Source: Bacteroidota bacterium (GTDB taxonomy: Bacteria > Bacteroidota > Bacteroidia > Chitinophagales > Saprospiraceae). From it: a DNA stretch of 54,525 nucleotides. Both the position numbers and the translations under genes were made by a program. A model generated the notes under the pieces. The model worked only from the letters and a program-made list of their open reading frames with translations. It ran no database searches and was not told the DNA's origin. The stretch's first letter is position 1; every line of letters starts with the position of its first letter. This document shows, in pieces, positions 18,181 through 26,920 of this stretch. The stretch is taken from the NCBI GenBank assembly GCA_024743405.1, contig JANSWP010000049.1, forward strand, positions 1 to 54,525, in the 5' to 3' direction.

Positions 18181-21100
18181 TCATTCTATTTTCACAAATC
18201 GCTTAGAAACGATCGTTCCATTTTTTGGAAAAAACACTAACTGGTAGATTCCATTTTGTAGATCACTAACTATTAGAGTTTCTTGTATTTGCTCGATCTC
18301 AAAAGAATTGATTTTTCGCCCTGAATTATCTATTAGTTCTACACGAACAAAGCCTAGTTCTAACCATTCACTCGAAGTCTTGATATTTAATTCACTCTGG
18401 GTAGGATTAGGATATAAGCTTACTGGATTCAGAACTAATTGTTGGCTATTCAATTTCTTGAATTCAGTCTCTCCAAGAATAACTGTAGGCGCTACATCAT
18501 CATTTATTAATTCCGCTTCTCCTTGTCCATCTGAGATTATTGCACCTCCAGTTGGATTACTCAAATTGATATAAAAAACTTCATCCGGCTCATAAACATT
18601 ATCCTTTCTGACTAGGATATTGAGGTATTTAATATCTGAGCCACCATTTGACCAATTAATAGAGCCACTTTGAGCAATATAGTCATTGTTGGAGAGTGTA
18701 GCGGTTCCATCTGCAGTTGCATAATCAACCGAAACGGCATTAGTTCCACCAGATCTTTCTAGCTCAAATTGATAGAAAGTGAATCCCCACCAATTACCCT
18801 CTAACTTGCTAACATCATTAATAGAAATAGAGGTAGATCCAGACTGAACATTGAAAGAAACCAAAGAGGTACAATCATCGACATTTCCAGAGTCATCCGT
18901 TGCCGTTAAGGTGACTGTGACCGGAGTGCTAGAACAAGTTAAAACTGTTTGATCCAAGCTCAATGAAAAAGTACAATTATCAGAGCTACCATCATCAACC
19001 TGCAATGGATTTATTGTAACTACTCCACCTGAACATGTAATGGTAATGTCTTTACAATTAGCCTCTGGATCAATATCATCTGCTACGGTAACATTGGCAG
19101 TACAACTTGAACTATTTCCATTGGCATCTGTCAAGGACAATGTGACCAAATGAACACCAATATCATTACAACTAAAAGAAGATGGTAAATCAATACTTGA
19201 ATTGGTAATTCCGCAATTATCTGAGGAACCATTATCGACATCACTGACCGATAAATTCCCTACACCACTGCTATTTAGGAGCACAATATGATCTTTACAG
19301 ATTGCCACTGGAGCCAAATTATCTTCTATGTTTACCGTAGCCGAACAATTTCCTAAATTACCATCATAATCAGAGACCGTCAAAGTAACGGATTGTGTTC
19401 CCACCTCTGTGCAATCGAACATATTAGGACTGACAGATAAAGCTGCAACTCCACAATTATCAGAGGTTGAACTGTAAACTGTAAATGGTGATAAAGTCAC
19501 ATTGCCCGTAGCATCCAATTCAATTGTAGCATTTTTGCACGTAACTATAGGTGCAATATTATCTTCTACCGTTACCTCAGCTGTACACGTAGCAGTCAAT
19601 CCACTAACATTAGTAACCGTTAAAGTCACTGTCTGAGCACCTAAATCGTTACAATCAAAATTGGTTTCATCCAGGCTCATTGATTGTATTCCGCAATTAT
19701 CGGTTGAGTTATTATCAATATCCGATACAGAAATTGTGGCTTGTCCACTTGAATTCAATTCAGCAGTATGATTTTTACATTGAGCATTTGGAGTAGAATT
19801 ACAGCAATTTTGAGTTGTTAACTCCCAAGAAAGGATTCTCGTACACCCTCCAACCAGATCCTCAACTTTTACATATAGTGAATTTACTCCCAGTGAAAGA
19901 GATGGATTAGCAGTAAAAGTATTCGTGGTCTTATTAAAAGAACCTGCCGAAATGGTACCAGCAGCATCTGAAAAAACAGAAATATTAAAGTTCTGGACAT
20001 TATCCAACTCAAAAGCAGGATTGATAATTTGGCAAGAGTTGACAAGAGCAGGGGCAACGATTATTTTTGGATTAGCATTAGATCCTAAATTATTTGCGCT
20101 TCCATGAATATCCTCAATTATGCCAATACTAGTGAATGTACCGAAAGAATGGTTCTCCAATGTTTTGAGACTTAATAAACCTTCATTCGAAAAACTACTG
20201 TTATTCTGTAGTTTGTCATAAAGGAAAATCTCAGCGCACCCTAGATTATTAATTAAACCAGTGTTGTTGATACCATCCTTTACTGGTTGTTTAACCGAAC
20301 CGATTGTGATGATACCACTATTGTCAAAAGTTCCTTGGTGATTGTAAATACCATGCTGCCCAGCTTCTTCAATTTGAATTTCGCCGTATGAACTATTATT
20401 AAACGAAGCCTGGTTTTGGATACCAAAATTATTTGGCTTTTTATTTAATCCAATTGTTATTTTGCCATTGTTTGTGAAAGTACCTGTGATATTGCGAATA
20501 CCTGAGCCTGATGTTTCTTCAATTTGAATATCTCCTGTCATTTCATTTTTAAAAGAGTCTCTATTATGAATACCAGACAAGCTTGGTTTTTTATTAACAC
20601 CAATAATTATTTTTGAACTGTTTGTGAAAGTCCCATCAAGATTATTTATTCCCAAAAAATCGGATTCTTCAAGTTGGATTTCCCCTCCGACTTTGTTATA
20701 AAATTGTGATCGGTTGACCAGACAACTATGAATTGTCTTTTTATTTAAACCGATTATTATTTTCCCATAGTTATTAAATGTCCGGTTAAAATTATTATAC
20801 AATCCAACCGAGATAGTACCGTTGATTTGAATTTCTGCATTTTGGTAATTATTGATTAGACCATCATTATATATTCCATTAAACCCAGTACCTTGTATGG
20901 CACCAATAACTATAAGACCAAAATTATTTAGGTTGCCATTATTTAGTATTCCATTACTTGGAGAATCGTCAATTGTTAGACTAGCTCCATTTTGAATAGT
21001 TAAGCTGCTATTTGCATTAACAGTAACAGATTTGGCAAAAGCTATAACTCCATTTGCTATTTCAGGGTCATTGGAAGCAACATTTGGAATAATCGCATTT

Positions 21101-21303
21101 TTAGTTGCATCAGGGGTGCCAGATGTCCAATTTGAACTTATTTCCCAATTAGTGTTCGTTATTCCAGTCCAAGTAGTTGTTTGAGCCGTTAGGATGTAAC
21201 ACCAACTAGAAGCAAAAATGAATAATAGAAATTTTAAAATTTGGAGATCAGAAAGACAAGAACTCACTTGAAGTGAGCGGTTGGGGTAATTTAGGTTTTT
21301 CAT
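18181..21303 (-). CDS. Large T9SS-secreted surface protein (beta-helix-like repeats, HYR-like modules, Calx-beta, sorting domain)
   Basis: 1040 residues. A signal peptide is likely at 1-40 (LKFLLFIFASSWCYILTAQ). Residues 45-400 contain about 40-residue repeats of the type GTFTNNGKITIG...GIQN, consistent with a solenoid. Four cysteine-bearing HYR-like modules follow at about 500-810 (APIVTCKN, STDNCG, DCNDLG, TATCTAEVTVED pattern). A Calx-beta domain (VDYATADGTATLSNNDYI) precedes a type A T9SS sorting domain (VSLYPNPTQSELNIKTS... NGIYQLVFF). It should be exported by the Bacteroidota-specific type IX system and anchored or released at the surface. Role (adhesion, matrix) not determinable. Transcribed alone, with a terminator just downstream. 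Confidence 0.88.
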   Translation of the reverse strand: MKNLNYPNRSLQVSSCLSDLQILKFLLFIFASSWCYILTAQTTTWTGITNTNWEISSNWTSGTPDATKNAIIPNVASNDPEIANGVIAFAKSVTVNANSSLTIQNGASLTIDDSPSNGILNNGNLNNFGLIVIGAIQGTGFNGIYNDGLINNYQNAEIQINGTISVGLYNNFNRTFNNYGKIIIGLNKKTIHSCLVNRSQFYNKVGGEIQLEESDFLGINNLDGTFTNSSKIIIGVNKKPSLSGIHNRDSFKNEMTGDIQIEETSGSGIRNITGTFTNNGKITIGLNKKPNNFGIQNQASFNNSSYGEIQIEEAGQHGIYNHQGTFDNSGIITIGSVKQPVKDGINNTGLINNLGCAEIFLYDKLQNNSSFSNEGLLSLKTLENHSFGTFTSIGIIEDIHGSANNLGSNANPKIIVAPALVNSCQIINPAFELDNVQNFNISVFSDAAGTISAGSFNKTTNTFTANPSLSLGVNSLYVKVEDLVGGCTRILSWELTTQNCCNSTPNAQCKNHTAELNSSGQATISVSDIDNNSTDNCGIQSMSLDETNFDCNDLGAQTVTLTVTNVSGLTATCTAEVTVEDNIAPIVTCKNATIELDATGNVTLSPFTVYSSTSDNCGVAALSVSPNMFDCTEVGTQSVTLTVSDYDGNLGNCSATVNIEDNLAPVAICKDHIVLLNSSGVGNLSVSDVDNGSSDNCGITNSSIDLPSSFSCNDIGVHLVTLSLTDANGNSSSCTANVTVADDIDPEANCKDITITCSGGVVTINPLQVDDGSSDNCTFSLSLDQTVLTCSSTPVTVTLTATDDSGNVDDCTSLVSFNVQSGSTSISINDVSKLEGNWWGFTFYQFELERSGGTNAVSVDYATADGTATLSNNDYIAQSGSINWSNGGSDIKYLNILVRKDNVYEPDEVFYINLSNPTGGAIISDGQGEAELINDDVAPTVILGETEFKKLNSQQLVLNPVSLYPNPTQSELNIKTSSEWLELGFVRVELIDNSGRKINSFEIEQIQETLIVSDLQNGIYQLVFFPKNGTIVSKRFVKIE

Positions 21304-21558
21304 GAGTTAAATTTAGAAACAATGCACAGCGCAAAGTTTTTGAAAAATATGACACCAAATATACAACATCTATATACATTATTCATATTATTCATATTGA
21401 TAATAATCATCTTTTTGTTGCTGTTATTTTTTATAGTTGGATTCATCTTTGATTTTTTGCGTGTTTCTTTGCTCTTAAATTCACTGAATATTTGGTGTAA
21501 TTTTCGCTACTTTGCTTCCTACTTATCCAAACATACCTGAGTCATAAACCAGGTAATA

Positions 21559-21948
21559 ATGAAACTCAAATCTTGGTGGCTTAATATCGCAAACAGGTAT
21601 CCTCATTCTCTTCAAAATTGTAAGGGGTGGTTCGAACGAAATCACCGTGCAGATTGGCGGATAAAAATGAAAGAGGGTGAAAGCCTCATTGCCTATTTTC
21701 AAACTGTTGAAATCAATATTGAAATACTGAAAAAATCAAAACGATATGGCTATCGGTTGAGAGGAAAGGAGGTACGAATGGATTATGGGTTCAAATTCAG
21801 TAACAGAGAAGTTGCTGTTTTCGATGCTTTAGAAATTGCTTTTCGGTTACACGAACAAATCATTTTGAGAAAATTGGCAAGCCTAAGGAAATTTGAAGCT
21901 GAACGTAAGCAACAAAATCCGGATAGGGTTCGAGTTAAACGGGGGTAG
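21559..21948 (+). CDS. Hypothetical protein, 129 aa
   Basis: Not recognised. A basic, tryptophan-rich protein (MKLKSWWLNIANRYP...GWFERNHRADWRIKMKEGE) with a helical, charged C-terminus. It is one of the few plus-strand genes and is followed after about 90 bases by a fragment that resembles a group II intron 3' end. The 255 bases upstream (21304-21558) are AT-rich; a hydrophobic 72-codon frame there is not convincing. The ATG at 21559 is chosen because the frame is short and begins there. Coding status is moderately supported by the even composition and lack of an opposing gene. Confidence 0.5.
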   Translation: MKLKSWWLNIANRYPHSLQNCKGWFERNHRADWRIKMKEGESLIAYFQTVEINIEILKKSKRYGYRLRGKEVRMDYGFKFSNREVAVFDALEIAFRLHEQIILRKLASLRKFEAERKQQNPDRVRVKRG

Positions 21949-22038
21949 AAAAACGGTGGCTTATTTTTGTTAAATTATTCGTTTTTATGTGGTACCTCTT
22001 CGAGTAACTCCAAAAGCAAGAAAAGGTAAGTTATTCTA

Positions 22039-22097
22039 TGAACTGTGTAGTAGGCGATCCGTAAACATCGTGGGGTGAGGGATCTCCGACCAGGCTA
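22039..22097 (+). other. Truncated group II intron 3' end-like fragment
   Basis: Contains GAACTGTGTAGTAGGCGATC, then CGTAAACATCG, TGGGGTGAGGG and the left arm of a domain-VI-like hairpin (ATCTCCGACCAGGCTAG) that is cut off at TTTTTT. It aligns to the 331-415 fragment around GATCCG..A.ACA and GTGAG.GG. It lies 6 bases from the stop codon of the convergent lipoprotein gene. Weak on its own. Confidence 0.35.
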
Positions 22098-22102
22098 GTT
22101 TT

Positions 22103-22855
22103 TTATTCTTCAATAATTTCCATAATTACTCTAAATCCAATTCTTGGATCTGGCGATTCATATTTTGAAATTAATTTCGCTTCACTAGGATAACAAAACC
22201 AACTTCCTCCCATTGATTCTCCAGTTTGAGTAAATTCACAGACATTGCCAATAATAGAACAAATTTTTTCCTCATTCTGAATATATTCATGAACAGAACT
22301 TGTGTATAATCCACCATCAGCAGGAAAGTTACCTTCAAACCTAAGATTGAAGTTAAACTGTGCATAATCAGAAATATCGTCTGAATCAAATTTTATTTCA
22401 ACAGACTTTATTAATTGTTCGAACTCTTGATCTGTGGGTAATCTAAAAAGCACATTTCTATATTTTCTTCTTTTCTGAGAATTATATTTTTTCGTTATCC
22501 ATTTACAGAATTCTAAAGATCCATTGTGTGAAATACTCAAAACGGGAAAATTTTCAAAGGCTGGATGATTAAAGTATCTCCTTTGAAGCGGCTCATTATA
22601 AGATAAAGGAAATTTCTCAACCCATAGAGTTGAGTCATATAAACAATCTCTCCATAGTTTTTCATCTTCAATCTTGAGATGATAAAGAAAATTATTGTAC
22701 TCCTTATTCGTAGTTTCACTTCTACAATAATAAATTGAACTTGAAGTATCAATTTGGACAAACCTAGTATCGATTCTTTTGCTATACGGAAAGTGCTTTG
22801 AACTTCCGCAAGAAAATAAAACAACTATTATCGTTATTGTAAAAATATTTTTCAT
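22103..22855 (-). CDS. FGE/SUMF1-like (GldJ/GldK-type) lipoprotein
   Basis: 250 residues. A lipoprotein signal peptide ends at VVLFSCG with the lipid-bearing C16. The body has the formylglycine-generating-enzyme fold seen in gliding/T9SS lipoproteins: SETTNKEYNNFL at the N-terminus, VLFRLPTDQEFEQLI, then IGNVCEFTQTGESMGGSWF and the terminal PRIGFRVI. The active-site cysteines of true FGE are not evident, so it is probably a structural or binding member. It should sit in the outer membrane or periplasm. Single gene, convergent with the intron-like fragment; upstream it faces a 370-base gap. Confidence 0.75.
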   Translation of the reverse strand: MKNIFTITIIVVLFSCGSSKHFPYSKRIDTRFVQIDTSSSIYYCRSETTNKEYNNFLYHLKIEDEKLWRDCLYDSTLWVEKFPLSYNEPLQRRYFNHPAFENFPVLSISHNGSLEFCKWITKKYNSQKRRKYRNVLFRLPTDQEFEQLIKSVEIKFDSDDISDYAQFNFNLRFEGNFPADGGLYTSSVHEYIQNEEKICSIIGNVCEFTQTGESMGGSWFCYPSEAKLISKYESPDPRIGFRVIMEIIEE

Positions 22856-23057
22856 CCTATTTTAATTGCTCATAATTTGTGTACTTCAACAAACTCATTC
22901 ATATACCATAAATCCATAAGTCGTTACATTTATATTGATGTAATGTAAAGAGACAGGAAGTTTAGTCATATCATTTGGGGTAAATTATGGTGAATAGTAT
23001 TCCTAAAAGATATGGCATAAATATATGGTACCTGAGCCACTAAGGCAAAAAAAAATC

Positions 23058-23194
23058 TCACTTAACTTTATATTACATTCTTTTAAGTGACCCTTGTAAG
23101 TAACTGTAAATCATTTAGATATACAAGACAGGTGGCTGCATTAAAATATTTCACTTATATAAACGTGATTATATTTAATTATTATTAAGTGAAA
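23058..23194. repeat. Two inverted-repeat pairs of AAGTGA half-sites upstream of a tyrosine recombinase
   Basis: TCACTTAA (23058-23065) faces TTAAGTGA (23083-23090) across 17 bases, and TTTCACTTA (23149-23157) faces TAAGTGAAA (23186-23194) across 28 bases. Four copies of one hexamer in 137 bases directly upstream of a recombinase gene suggest binding sites for that enzyme or an attachment/recombination site. The remaining part of the 22856-23233 gap shows no gene. Confidence 0.45.
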
Positions 23195-23233
23195 ATCTAT
23201 CTTTGAAGGATTAGTCAACTAAAGATAGTGTCC

Positions 23234-23845
23234 ATGAAAAATACAGTTAAGAAAGAAAGAACAACCAAACCACTCGACTGGAAAGAAGCAAAAAAATGTC
23301 TCGCATACCTTGAATCAGAAAAGGAATACAATCTACTATTGACCTTTGCAGTTGGCATCCATACTGGTTTTAGGGTTTCGGACTTGTTGGAATTGAAATA
23401 CGGAGATTTTTCAAATGATAAAGAGGTATTGAACATTCAGGAAAGAAAAACCTCAAAACAACGAGCAATTAAGATATTTAGTGAATTACGAATGATTGTG
23501 CAGGTCTGTAAAGATGCCTTAAAGAAAAGTGATAATGACTATCTATTTACCCGATCTAGATATAGAGTTAATAAACCAATCTCAAAAGTGTCATTCATCC
23601 AAAGGGTTAAGGATGCTTTAGATTTCTGCGGCATAAAATACGAAACAGCTGCAGCCCATACATTACGGAAAACCTTTGCCTTGCACTATTACAAGATGTT
23701 TGAAAAAAGAGTTGGTAGTCATAGAGCATTGATTGAGACGGCTAAACAATTAAACCATGCGAGTACCGATGTCACCCGCCGCTATATTGGAATTGATGAA
23801 ACAACAAAAACGGAAGTGTTGGAGAATTGGGATATTGAATTTTGA
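23234..23845 (+). CDS. Tyrosine recombinase, catalytic domain only
   Basis: 203 residues from the ATG at 23234 (a GTG two codons earlier, at 23228, is the alternative). The residues of the site-specific recombinase active site are visible: R47 (HTGFRVSD), K72 (ERKTSKQR), H142-x-x-R145 (AHTLRKTF), H175 (LNHASTDVT) and nucleophile Y184 (RRYIGID). The N-terminal SAM-like core-binding domain of phage integrases is absent, leaving little more than the catalytic half. Small recombinases of this kind occur in Bacteroidota mobile elements. It lies beside four AAGTGA half-sites and ahead of IS21-like ends, so it may be the mobility gene or a relic of it. Confidence 0.85.
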   Translation: MKNTVKKERTTKPLDWKEAKKCLAYLESEKEYNLLLTFAVGIHTGFRVSDLLELKYGDFSNDKEVLNIQERKTSKQRAIKIFSELRMIVQVCKDALKKSDNDYLFTRSRYRVNKPISKVSFIQRVKDALDFCGIKYETAAAHTLRKTFALHYYKMFEKRVGSHRALIETAKQLNHASTDVTRRYIGIDETTKTEVLENWDIEF

Positions 23846-23940
23846 TCCTTTAAACTTTAGATAAGTGATATTTCGTTAGGGGGAAGTTATATATTACCCT
23901 TATTTGGGCTTTTTTAAGTGTATGTATCCACAAAATTTAA

Positions 23941-24030
23941 GGGGTCAATGAAAATCGTAACGTTATTAACATCCCTAAATATTTGGGGGGTCAAACCTCC
24001 GGTATGGTGGGGTCAGTATAAATCGTAACG
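23941..24030. mobile_element. IS21-like terminal repeats (remnant)
   Basis: The 22-mers at 23941-23962 and 24009-24030 (GGGGTCA...AAATCGTAACG) match at 19 of 22 positions, 68 bases apart, with a further GGGGTCAA at 23987. Multiple spaced GGGGTCA repeats are typical of the ends of IS21-family elements. No istA or istB gene is present, so this is a scar at most. The surrounding 23846-24146 has no gene. Confidence 0.4.
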
Positions 24031-24146
24031 GGGGGGCAATGGCGTCGGAATATGCATATACAGCGTGAAATGAAAGAGCAATTTCAAAATTCCTATAAAT
24101 GGGCATGTTTTGTTTTGGTGGAATAATGAAGGCATAATTTAGAGCC

Positions 24147-26714
24147 TCATTTCAGCAAAAACCGAAAACCCTCAATCTCAACCCACTTTCCAGCTTCAGT
24201 TTTCAATTTATAAGAGCCTGCATCGAAATGATCTCTCACTTGCACATAAGAAACAAAGTCCTCTTTGTTTAATGACAATTCAAAATTAGAATCAAACTCT
24301 ATGATTTCTAATAAGGTTTCGAATATGCGTTTTGCCATCATCTCCTTTCCAGTGACATCTTCAATAGAGATAGTAATAATTGGGTTTTCTTCAAAGTCAC
24401 ATTGCACTAACGCATTTAGACCTTCTTTGTACAGTATTCCAAACTTCCAATATTGATTGGGTTGTGAATGGAAGCCTTTTCGAGCAATAAAACGAGCTAT
24501 GACACTACGTGGCAAGAAATCTTTAAATCGTAAAAAGAAAATAGGTTTGACTTTAGCGAAGTGCTTAAAGGATTCAAATTGTTCGGGTGGTTCATGATGC
24601 AAGTATTGAGGAGCGATATAGTGGTCAATTGTATAGTTATCCTCAAATATTAATTCGAACTCTAACATTAACTCAGTCATTTCAGTGGCTTCGCCTTTAC
24701 CGATATTGAGGACATCCATTACGTGCTGAAAGTCGAATCTTCCAAAACGATTACGAACATCATAATCCAAAATGGTGTAGATTCTATCATTTATCCAATT
24801 AGCATCGATATAAACCTTGTTTTTTAGAATGGGATTGTTTGGATAGTGAAGCGCCACTCCGGAAATATCTCTAAGATAAATCATAGCGAGTTCCGTATCT
24901 GGAGTCTCATCATGATTGTGACAAAGGGCTTCGTATTCTGAATAAGTTAGAAACCTTTGGGTATTTGCTTTCTCTATAATTTCATCACGGATATCTACCC
25001 AATAGCGGATTAATTCATACCGTGCTGCTGAAGATTCTAAAACTTCAATCAATCTTTCCTCGAATTCTTCAAAGGCTCGACTCCATTTTTTAGTTTCCTT
25101 TTTCTCAGGCTCCTGCATTGATTCATACACACCTTTGATACTTATTTCAAAATCAAATTTACCTGACCCTAATTCGTATTTCTCTTTGTCCGATTCTTTT
25201 ATTCGATAATGTTCAGTTGGAGATTTCTCGGCTTTATTTCTTGTTACTAGAATTGGACTTTTTTGGGCATAGTATCGAATGCTTGCAAGCCAGTAGGGAT
25301 ATGGGAAATGCTCCAATAATTCTTTTCGATTCCCAATCCCTTTGTAATGAATAGGAGTTGGATGAAACCCATTTTTATTAGTTGACTTATCCCAAAGGAG
25401 TGTATAAACTGCATTGTCACTTAAAAACAATCGGTGCGTTGCATGATAGAATTCTTGCCCTCCAAAGTCCCAAATATTTACTGTTAGGTCGGTATTTTTT
25501 GGCTTCCACCTTTGCATTAAATCTCCTCCATGAGTGGAAGATTGGCTTTCTATGAATGTCCTTTCACGTAAGTATTTGGAGAGTGAAGATTTTCCACTAG
25601 TAGAATTTCCAACTAAGATGAGTTTGATTTCTTTGTTGGGGATGGTTCCTTTTTGCCTCTCCTGAAAATAGTTAAATATAGCCTGATTACCTTTTTGTAT
25701 TATTTCTATAGGAGGTGTTGTGATTGGATTATCCTGAAGGAACATTCCTTTTGTTCCTAGGTGAATATCTGGTTTTATTTTGGCTTTAACACCTTTTTTT
25801 AAGAGTGGGATTATGGAATGAATATTTGTGATTCTATTGCCTCGAAGGTGCAAGGTATCGAGCTTTTCCAGTGTTTTTAGGGGCTCAAGAATTTCAATTT
25901 TATTCCTACTTAGATTTATTTTTTTTAATTGTTCAAGGTTAGATAGGATACTAATGTCTGAAATTTCATTTCGACTCAATATTAGAGATTTAAGATTTTG
26001 ACATCTTTTGAGATGACTTATATCTGAAATCTCATTATTACTTAAATTTAGCAAATTCAAGTTTAGGTGATTTCTCAAACAAGAAATGTTAGATATCTTG
26101 TTACTTCTAAGGTTTAAGTGATCAAGGGAGACAATTTTCTCTAAAGCATCGATTTGAATGAGGGAGTTTGATTCAAGATTTAAGTTTGTGAGATTTGTAA
26201 GGTTTTGCAAAAAGGAAATGTCCTTAATCTTATTTTTACTAAGAATTAATAATGTCAATAAGGTAAGATCACTCAGAGAATCAAAGTTTTTTATGATGTT
26301 ATTATCTAAATTTAGTGACTGTAGCTGAGTTAATTTCTTTAAAGGCTCCACATTTCGAAGACGGTTTCTTTTTAAGTTTAGGTGGGTTAAACTAGAAAGG
26401 GTTTCTAACTCCTCAATATTGGGGATATGATTTTTACTAAGATTTAGTGATTTTAAATTTCCTAACTTGGAAAGCCAAGTTACATCTGAAATTTTATTTC
26501 CACTTACATTTAACTTAGTTAGATTTTTTAAAGATTGAAGGACACTAAAATCTGTTATTTCATTATTTGATAAATTAACCTCTTGAAGATGAGAAAGCCC
26601 TTTTATTTCTATTGGTATTTTTTTTAGATATAATCCAGACAAATCCAGCTTTCCTGTTTCTTCATTATATTCTTTAAGAATCTTACTAAAGCTCTGATCA
26701 TAATTAAATTTCAT
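24147..26714 (-). CDS. LRR-Roco GTPase (Roc-COR)
   Basis: 855 residues. About twelve 22-residue SDS22-type leucine-rich repeats cover 20-300 (for example LTNLTNLNLESNSLIQIDAL). The Roc GTPase has P-loop GNSTSGKSS at 369-377 and G3 WDFGGQEF at 415-422; G4 is degenerate (TRNKAE where NKxD is usual, about 491-496). A COR dimerisation domain follows (about 560-770). Bacterial Roco proteins are nucleotide-regulated dimers with unknown outputs; some have been proposed as immune or signalling sensors. Transcribed alone, with a perfect 14-bp palindrome about 65 bases upstream of the start. Confidence 0.9.
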   Translation of the reverse strand: MKFNYDQSFSKILKEYNEETGKLDLSGLYLKKIPIEIKGLSHLQEVNLSNNEITDFSVLQSLKNLTKLNVSGNKISDVTWLSKLGNLKSLNLSKNHIPNIEELETLSSLTHLNLKRNRLRNVEPLKKLTQLQSLNLDNNIIKNFDSLSDLTLLTLLILSKNKIKDISFLQNLTNLTNLNLESNSLIQIDALEKIVSLDHLNLRSNKISNISCLRNHLNLNLLNLSNNEISDISHLKRCQNLKSLILSRNEISDISILSNLEQLKKINLSRNKIEILEPLKTLEKLDTLHLRGNRITNIHSIIPLLKKGVKAKIKPDIHLGTKGMFLQDNPITTPPIEIIQKGNQAIFNYFQERQKGTIPNKEIKLILVGNSTSGKSSLSKYLRERTFIESQSSTHGGDLMQRWKPKNTDLTVNIWDFGGQEFYHATHRLFLSDNAVYTLLWDKSTNKNGFHPTPIHYKGIGNRKELLEHFPYPYWLASIRYYAQKSPILVTRNKAEKSPTEHYRIKESDKEKYELGSGKFDFEISIKGVYESMQEPEKKETKKWSRAFEEFEERLIEVLESSAARYELIRYWVDIRDEIIEKANTQRFLTYSEYEALCHNHDETPDTELAMIYLRDISGVALHYPNNPILKNKVYIDANWINDRIYTILDYDVRNRFGRFDFQHVMDVLNIGKGEATEMTELMLEFELIFEDNYTIDHYIAPQYLHHEPPEQFESFKHFAKVKPIFFLRFKDFLPRSVIARFIARKGFHSQPNQYWKFGILYKEGLNALVQCDFEENPIITISIEDVTGKEMMAKRIFETLLEIIEFDSNFELSLNKEDFVSYVQVRDHFDAGSYKLKTEAGKWVEIEGFRFLLK

Positions 26715-26778
26715 CTAAAAAAATTAAATAGTGAGTTGGCCGTTTATTTTCGCCAAAGTAAGAAAATACTGTATAGGT

Positions 26779-26792
26779 GTGGAATATTCCAC
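26779..26792. promoter_or_regulatory. 14-bp perfect palindrome (operator candidate) upstream of the Roco gene
   Basis: GTGGAATATTCCAC, 65 bases upstream of the Roco ATG and 60 bases from a TTACTTTG box (minus strand, near 26755) that matches 7 of 8 positions of the Bacteroidota -7 element TAnnTTTG. Position suits a dimeric regulator; no regulator is identified. Confidence 0.4.
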
Positions 26793-26920
26793 TAAATAAT
26801 GAGTGGTCAAACAAACGTCAGTTTATTTTACTCCTATTTACAAGTAAAGAAACATCGATATTTTTCTGTCATGAGAGTAAAGAAACTTGTCAATTTTTCA
26901 AAGTTATTTTTCCTTTTGAT

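Noticed and set aside
21322-21540. 72-codon hydrophobic plus-strand frame
   Set aside because: Runs of I and L from AT-rich sequence, no start context, and it covers the region where the T9SS gene promoter must lie.
23234-23845. Integron integrase (IntI) for the attC-like hairpins
   Set aside because: The protein lacks the IntI-specific extra segment and the N-terminal domain, and it is 18 kb from the hairpins.
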